A model generated the notes under the pieces. That model was not told where the DNA came from, made no database searches, and worked only from the letters and a program-made list of their open reading frames with translations. A stretch of 18,690 bases of DNA from Planctomycetota bacterium (lineage in GTDB: Bacteria > Planctomycetota > Phycisphaerae > WQYP01): the NCBI GenBank assembly GCA_023489375.1, contig JAMDCX010000093.1, forward strand, positions 1-18,690, written 5' to 3'. This document shows, piece after piece, positions 14,731-18,690 of the stretch. Within the stretch, counting starts at the first letter, position 1, and each line of letters starts with the position of its first letter. A program made the translations under genes and the position numbers.

Positions 14731-15756
14731 ATGCCATCCGTCGGTTTAATTGTTTTATTCGTAGTCGCACTGGTCGTTGTGATTATCGTGCTTATCGCGG
14801 TGGGCAACGTTTTTAATCTCTGGTTACAGGCGTTTTCCGCCGGAGCGGATATCAGCCTTTTTGATCTTATCGGCATGAAATTGCGGAAGGTTGATGCCCG
14901 TGCGATTGTCACCGCCAAAATTTCCATGGTGCAGGCCGGTCTACCAGTTGAGACCAATCAGTTGCAGGCGCATTATATGTCGGGGGGCCATGTCTTGAAT
15001 GTCGCCAAAGCGATGATCGCCGCGCACCGCGCCAATATTGAATTGCCATGGAATCAAGCCACGGCTATTGATCTGGCGGGCCGCGATGTGCTGGAAGCGG
15101 TGCAAACCAGCGTCAACCCCCGTGTTATTGATGTGCCGAATGCCGCCAGTGGCCGACAGACCCATGAGGGGGTGGCTAAAGATGGCATTCAATTGCGAGT
15201 CAAGGCGCGGGTAACGGTGCGCACCAATATGCGGCAACTGGTCAGTGGTGCCGGTGAAGAGACCATTGTGGCCCGGGTAGGAGAGGGTATTGTGGCGGCC
15301 ATCGGTTCCGCCGATACTTATAAGCATGTGCTGGAACAGCCGGATATGATCAGTAAGACCGTGCTGGCCAAGGGGCTGGATGCCGGTACAGCGTTTCAGA
15401 TATTGTCCATTGATATTGCGGATATGGATGTCAGTGAAAATATCGGCGCCCGCCTGCAGACGGCTCAGGCGGAGGCCGCTAAGCAATTGGCCCAGGCGGA
15501 AGCCGAAAAACGCCGCGCTCTGGCGGTAGCGCAGGAGCAGGAAAATAAAGCGCTGGCGCAATTTAATCGGGCTAAGGTTATCGAGGCCGAAGCGCAAATT
15601 CCCATAGCGATGGCGGAGGCTTTTCGCCATGGTAACCTGGGGATCATGGATTACTACCGTATGAAGAATATGCAGGCGGACACACAGATGCGCGAATCTA
15701 TCGGCGGCTCCAGCGCCACCGGATCCGGGACGGATAATCGTTCCACTGGAAACTGA
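14731..15756 (+). CDS. floA: Flotillin-like protein FloA
   Basis: A 341-residue membrane scaffold protein. One N-terminal hydrophobic segment (about 4-26) inserts into the inner membrane. The SPFH/band-7-like domain typical of FloA/YqfA follows, with FSAGADISLFDLIGMKLRKVD, LPWNQATAIDLAGRDVLEAVQTSVNP and KDGIQLRVKARVTVRTN. From about 247 on, an Ala/Gln/Glu-rich coiled coil (LQTAQAEAAKQLAQAEAEKR and onward) ends in the FloA-typical GNLGIMDYYRMKN (about 304-316). FloA organises ordered membrane microdomains and assists membrane protein assembly and secretion. The ATG at 14731 has AGGGGG 6 nt upstream. The next gene starts 87 bp downstream on the same strand and is probably co-transcribed. No NfeD-like partner, often adjacent to floA, is visible here. 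Confidence 0.96.
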   Translation: MPSVGLIVLFVVALVVVIIVLIAVGNVFNLWLQAFSAGADISLFDLIGMKLRKVDARAIVTAKISMVQAGLPVETNQLQAHYMSGGHVLNVAKAMIAAHRANIELPWNQATAIDLAGRDVLEAVQTSVNPRVIDVPNAASGRQTHEGVAKDGIQLRVKARVTVRTNMRQLVSGAGEETIVARVGEGIVAAIGSADTYKHVLEQPDMISKTVLAKGLDAGTAFQILSIDIADMDVSENIGARLQTAQAEAAKQLAQAEAEKRRALAVAQEQENKALAQFNRAKVIEAEAQIPIAMAEAFRHGNLGIMDYYRMKNMQADTQMRESIGGSSATGSGTDNRSTGN

Positions 15757-15843
15757 TTAAATTGATACCATGTAACCTTCGCCGCAATCGTGTATCGCCC
15801 GGACAAAATGATACCCAGACACACCGCATAAAAGGACTTTGCC

Positions 15844-16386
15844 ATGGGCCAATTTCCAAAAGATCAGCAACAACTGGCGCAGGATATTCTTGCCGGACGC
15901 GTAACGATTCAACAGCTGCGGGCTGAACAGGCCCGCCGCCGGGCAGCGCAGGAAGCATTACGACAAAATATGCGGCCCCATGCCGGACCTTCCAAAGCTG
16001 TCCCGGCGCAGCCGCAATCTCCACGCCAAGGTGTTGCAACCTCCACGCCGTCGGGTCGTCCACCGGCACAGCGGCAAGTGATGGTGCGACCGGACAACAC
16101 CACCGAATCGCCGGCAACAGCCCGGAAAAATATGTCTCCAAAGCCCGCCCGTAAAAACATGTCTGACTCTGGTGACAGAGCCGCTAACGAAGCGACGTTA
16201 CCAGCACCGGCCACTGTGCCGGCGGTGAAGAAATCGACCACTGTTCGGCCGCCATCCGGGCGCACCACCACCCAGACTGTGCGCGCGGTCATGGCCCATC
16301 CCAGTACATTGCGCAGCGTTTTGGTATTAAGTGAATTATTGGGTAAACCTCTGTCAATGCGGCCAGACCACCTGGACCGATTTTAA
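15844..16386 (+). CDS. Unknown low-complexity protein downstream of floA
   Basis: 180 residues, unrecognised. Three parts can be seen. The first is an N-terminal charged helix (about 6-40, QQQLAQDILAGRVTIQQLR then an Arg/Ala/Gln-rich run). The second is a long Pro/Ser/Thr/Ala-rich, probably disordered linker (about 45-140) that contains the duplicated hexamer ARKNMS. The third is a C-terminal helix (about 145-176) with VRAVMAHPSTLRSVLVLSEL and then GKPLSMRP. The C-terminal pattern LR-x3-hydrophobic-x-E-hydrophobic-x-KP resembles tails I associate with uncharacterised planctomycete proteins, but this is only an impression. There is no signal peptide or membrane helix. AAAAGGA lies about 9 nt before the ATG, so translation is likely. 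Its position 87 bp after floA suggests a role with FloA. It ends 18 bp from convergent aroK. Confidence 0.7.
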   Translation: MGQFPKDQQQLAQDILAGRVTIQQLRAEQARRRAAQEALRQNMRPHAGPSKAVPAQPQSPRQGVATSTPSGRPPAQRQVMVRPDNTTESPATARKNMSPKPARKNMSDSGDRAANEATLPAPATVPAVKKSTTVRPPSGRTTTQTVRAVMAHPSTLRSVLVLSELLGKPLSMRPDHLDRF

Positions 16387-16404
16387 CCGGGAATCAGCAT
16401 TATT

Positions 16405-16914
16405 TTACGCCATTTCGGCTAAATAACGCACAATCTGGTCTTCCGACATGTTGGTAACATCCAAGGCGACATCGGCGGCGGTACTGTACAATGGAGCGCG
16501 TACCTGCAGCAGGCGCAGAATTTCCTCCAGTCCGCCGGTACTGGTCAAATCAGGCCGATTGGCCGGTGTTCGGGTGTCGGATTGCAGACGTTTCCAGAGC
16601 ACCTCCGCAGGTGCCTGGAGCCAGACAATTCGTCCATTAGCCTGAAGTTTTTCAATGTTGGTTTTACGCAACACCACTCCTCCACCGGCGGCAATTACCG
16701 TGTTATCCGTTTCCACCAGATCATCGATAACCGCAGACTCCAAATCGCGAAACAGTGTTTCACCACCTTCGGCAAAAATCTCTCGAATGCTTTTTCCAGC
16801 TCTTTGCACAATACTATCATCGGTATCAATAAACTCCATGCCCATGCGGCCCGCCAGTTGCTTGCCAATGGTGGTTTTACCTGCGCCACGATACCCGATT
16901 AATACAATATTCAT
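16405..16914 (-). CDS. aroK: Shikimate kinase
   Basis: A 169-residue cytosolic kinase that phosphorylates shikimate at O3 in the pathway to chorismate and aromatic amino acids. Seen in order: Walker A GYRGAGKTTIG with K13, the metal/shikimate residues D30 and D32 in FIDTDD, R56 in LFRDLE, the AAGGGVV shikimate-binding glycine loop (77-79), lid arginine R115 and the adenine-side NRPDL (119-123), and R139 in VRAPLY. The length is typical and all key residues are present. The ATG at 16914 has AGAGG a few nt upstream. It lies 77 bp downstream of rhaB on the same strand, perhaps in one transcript, with no other aro genes nearby. Confidence 0.95.
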   Translation of the reverse strand: MNIVLIGYRGAGKTTIGKQLAGRMGMEFIDTDDSIVQRAGKSIREIFAEGGETLFRDLESAVIDDLVETDNTVIAAGGGVVLRKTNIEKLQANGRIVWLQAPAEVLWKRLQSDTRTPANRPDLTSTGGLEEILRLLQVRAPLYSTAADVALDVTNMSEDQIVRYLAEMA

Positions 16915-16991
16915 ACCACCTCTTCAATAATATTGCCCTTAACTCCGACTGGACATTGCAGTCTCGCGACCGATTGCTGCTATCACTGATT

Positions 16992-18479
16992 TTAGTTTTT
17001 GGCTGTGGTCGAAAACTTGGCCGCCCAGGCGGTCCACTTGTCCGTGTCATGGGGCAAAAATTCCCGCATCATGGCCGTTTGTGCTACAAGTTTGCGCCCA
17101 GCGGCAATGGAATCCAATTGCCCGGTCGCCAGCGCCTGCACCATTACATTACCTATGGCGGTGGCTTCCACCGGCCCGGCTATTACATGCAGCCCGGTGG
17201 CATCGGCGGCCATCTGGTTGAGCAATTCATTTTGCGATCCACCGCCTACTATATGCAGATGGGTAAATTTACGGCCCGTAACCTGGGTAATAATATTTCG
17301 GACCTGAGCATAAGTGGCCGCCAGAGATTCCAGAATAGCGCGGGTGAACTGCCCTGGTGTTTCCGGTACGCGTTGACCGGTGCGGCGGCATTGCTGGGCT
17401 ATTTTCGCCGGCATGTCGCCGGGGGCCAGTACCGCCGGATCCTCAAGGTTCAAAAACGCGCTATGAGCTGGTGCTTCACGGGCCATTTGTACCAAAGTAC
17501 GGTAATCGAATTCCTTGCCATCCTGCGCCCACGCCCGGCGGCATTCCTGCAATAACCAGAGACCCGCGATATTTTTCAATAAGCGGATCTTTCCGCCCAC
17601 AGCGCCTTCATTGGTGAGATTAAACTTCATCGCCTCTGGTGTTAGAACCGGTTGCTCCATTTCCGTCCCCAGAAGACTCCACGTGCCGCTGGATAAAAAA
17701 AGCCAGTGCTCGGCATGGGCCGGTACCGCGGCTACCGCGCTGGCCGTGTCATGCGCTCCTACCGCCAAAACTGGAATATCCCGCGCATGCGTGGCTGCAG
17801 CGGCTTCACCGGTTACCGGTCCAAGAACGTTGCCGGGCATAACCAGTTGCGGCAACAGAGATGGACGCAAAGGAATGTTGGCCAACACAGTCGGCGCATA
17901 TTCACGACGACGCGCATCGAGCATTTGCGAGGTGCTGGCGATAGTGTATTCATTGGCCAGGCGCTGACACAGCCAAAAGGCCACCAGATCCGGAATATAA
18001 AGCAGATGCTCCGCTTGCTCCAGCAGGGTGGGACGGTTTTCCGCCAGGGCACAGAGTTGAAAGAGCGTATTGAGATTCATGGTCTGTATGCCGGTAATGC
18101 GATAAACTTCTTCCCGCGGCATACGGGCGAAGAACTTTTCCGTCATACCTTCGGTACGCGTATCACGGTAATGCACTGGATTACCCAGCAGTTCTCCATG
18201 CCGATCCAGCAGACCAAAATCTACCCCCCAGGTATCCACGCCGATACCAGAGACGCTTTGTCCATTGGTTACCGCCTCCGCCATGGCCTTGGCGATACCG
18301 GTTTGAATTTCTCCCCAAAGCCGCAGTATATCCCAATACAAAACACTTCTCACACGCACGGGGCCATTAGGAAAACGGTGTCTTTCATTTAAGGTAATGC
18401 CCAATGCATTGACGGTGGCCAGCATGACGCGGCCAGACTCGGCCCCTAAATCCACAGCGATATAATGTTGATCCTGCAT
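16992..18479 (-). CDS. rhaB: Rhamnulokinase
   Basis: A 495-residue FGGY-family sugar kinase that phosphorylates L-rhamnulose to L-rhamnulose 1-phosphate in L-rhamnose breakdown. The N-terminal phosphate loop is DLGAESGR (10-17). The sugar-binding GIGVDTWGVDFGLLD (78-92) and YIPDLVAFWL are typical of RhaB. The catalytic base region is GAHDTASAV with D244. The ATP-side motifs are FLSSGTWSLLG (261-271), NEGAVGGKIRLLKNIAGLWL (290-309), HIVGGGSQN and EATAIGN. The length matches the family (about 490). The ATG at 18479 has AGGAAG 5 nt upstream, and the longer open frame to 18680 runs into the group II intron and is not coding. No rhaA, rhaD or regulator is adjacent in the window, so the pathway partners are elsewhere. 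Confidence 0.96.
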   Translation of the reverse strand: MQDQHYIAVDLGAESGRVMLATVNALGITLNERHRFPNGPVRVRSVLYWDILRLWGEIQTGIAKAMAEAVTNGQSVSGIGVDTWGVDFGLLDRHGELLGNPVHYRDTRTEGMTEKFFARMPREEVYRITGIQTMNLNTLFQLCALAENRPTLLEQAEHLLYIPDLVAFWLCQRLANEYTIASTSQMLDARRREYAPTVLANIPLRPSLLPQLVMPGNVLGPVTGEAAAATHARDIPVLAVGAHDTASAVAAVPAHAEHWLFLSSGTWSLLGTEMEQPVLTPEAMKFNLTNEGAVGGKIRLLKNIAGLWLLQECRRAWAQDGKEFDYRTLVQMAREAPAHSAFLNLEDPAVLAPGDMPAKIAQQCRRTGQRVPETPGQFTRAILESLAATYAQVRNIITQVTGRKFTHLHIVGGGSQNELLNQMAADATGLHVIAGPVEATAIGNVMVQALATGQLDSIAAGRKLVAQTAMMREFLPHDTDKWTAWAAKFSTTAKN

Positions 18480-18506
18480 GAAACTTCCTTTCCTGGAAAT
18501 CCGACC

Positions 18507-18537
18507 ACTTGCCTGCCTTGAAATCATAACGGCAAGT
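18507..18537. promoter_or_regulatory. Inverted repeat ACTTGCC-N17-GGCAAGT upstream of rhaB
   Basis: Perfect 7-bp arms lie 28 to 58 bp upstream of the rhaB start, with a 24-bp centre-to-centre distance. The spacing suits a dimeric activator or repressor of the rhamnose gene. It is also compatible with an mRNA hairpin just before the ribosome-binding site. Confidence 0.3.
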
Positions 18538-18569
18538 TCCACGGCCGGCGAGTCGGCAGCCGTTCCAAA

Positions 18570-18647
18570 ATAGAGGTAGGAAAGTCCGCTTTTATTGCGG
18601 ACTCCCCTCCCTCCGAACCGGACGTGCGGATTTACCGCATCCGGCTC
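18570..18647 (-). ncRNA. Group II intron domains V and VI
   Basis: Domain V (18647-18615, 33 nt) has an 8-bp lower stem (GAGCCGGA with TCCGGTTC, including the conserved AGC triad and its G.U pair). A 2-nt CG bulge, a 5-bp upper stem (TGCGG/CCGCA) and a TAAAT loop in place of the usual GNRA tetraloop follow. Domain VI follows: a 7-bp stem AGTCCGC or its near form around AATAAAA, with an outer GAGG/CCTC stem that leaves an unpaired A in CCTACCTC. That A is the 8th base from the predicted 3' end, the expected place of the branch point. Confidence 0.8.
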
Positions 18648-18690
18648 TCCGGTTAATGGGCCCCCTTCAGGGACTGACACGCGAGTTGAT
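18570..18690 (-). mobile_element. Group II intron, 3' end (partial)
   Basis: On the minus strand, the window edge enters a group II intron before domain V and runs to its 3' end. Domains V and VI are described separately. The predicted intron terminus is the AT of CTACCTCTAT, ending at 18570. The ribozyme body, the intron-encoded reverse transcriptase/maturase and the 5' end would lie beyond 18690. The intron points the same way as rhaB and ends 90 nt before its start codon. This is a mobile retroelement that moves by target-primed reverse transcription. Confidence 0.8.

Noticed and set aside
15698..16292. Long minus-strand open frames opposite floA and the low-complexity gene
   Set aside because: They are shadows of the plus-strand genes, with Arg/Ala/Gly-rich composition caused by the GC-rich codons of those genes.
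18480..18680. N-terminal extension of rhaB by 67 residues
   Set aside because: The extension is the translated group II intron tail. RhaB homologues start at the ATG at 18479, which has its own ribosome-binding site.

Overview
The window looks like a chromosomal segment of a free-living Gram-negative-type bacterium. It is most probably a planctomycete, perhaps of the Phycisphaerae. The clues are a secreted LamG-like protein with a PEP-CTERM sorting tail, a prepilin-type N-terminus, a short histone H1-like (Hc1-type) protein, a flotillin-like FloA, a SWIM/SNF2 ATPase, and long, gene-poor, repeat-bearing spacers. No rRNA, tRNA, CRISPR array or complete transposon was found. The taxonomic call is inference from gene content only.

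Layout. (1) Positions 1-1081, minus strand: the 5' end of a pseudopilin-like gene cut by the window edge, preceded by a PEP-CTERM/LamG gene with a good terminator and a hairpin-rich leader. (2) 1259-2190: a gene-free spacer with paired palindromes and hairpins. (3) 2191-4505, plus strand: galM (aldose 1-epimerase) and a membrane GT2 glycosyltransferase of the ceramide-glucosyltransferase/HpnI type. (4) 5026-7773, plus: a 915-residue Pat-like protein (ADP-forming acyl-CoA synthetase modules fused to a GNAT acetyltransferase), starting at TTG. (5) 8134-11502, minus: a 1122-residue SWIM zinc-finger SNF2 ATPase. (6) 11503-12191: a spacer with two perfect DnaA boxes and repeats, followed by a 70-residue histone H1-like gene whose end overlaps convergent tilS by 20 bp. 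(7) 13481-14356, plus: an unrecognised membrane-anchored protein. (8) 14731-16386, plus: floA and a low-complexity unknown protein, probably one transcript. (9) 16405-18479, minus: rhaB then aroK. (10) 18570-18690, minus: the 3' end (domains V and VI) of a group II intron inserted 90 nt upstream of rhaB, with the rest outside the window.

How the genes fit together. Carbohydrate handling recurs: galM interconverts sugar anomers, rhaB phosphorylates rhamnulose, and the GT2 enzyme probably builds a glycolipid. The Pat-like protein would tie acyl-CoA and energy status to protein acetylation. FloA and the unknown proteins are membrane functions. Most genes are ordinary housekeeping or metabolic genes, and no defence island or biosynthetic cluster is visible. 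The least explained signals are in the spacers: a dispersed motif GTAACCGTTCACRGG (four clear copies plus a weaker one, all intergenic), a second degenerate repeat, the paired DnaA boxes, and the folded leader of the PEP-CTERM gene.
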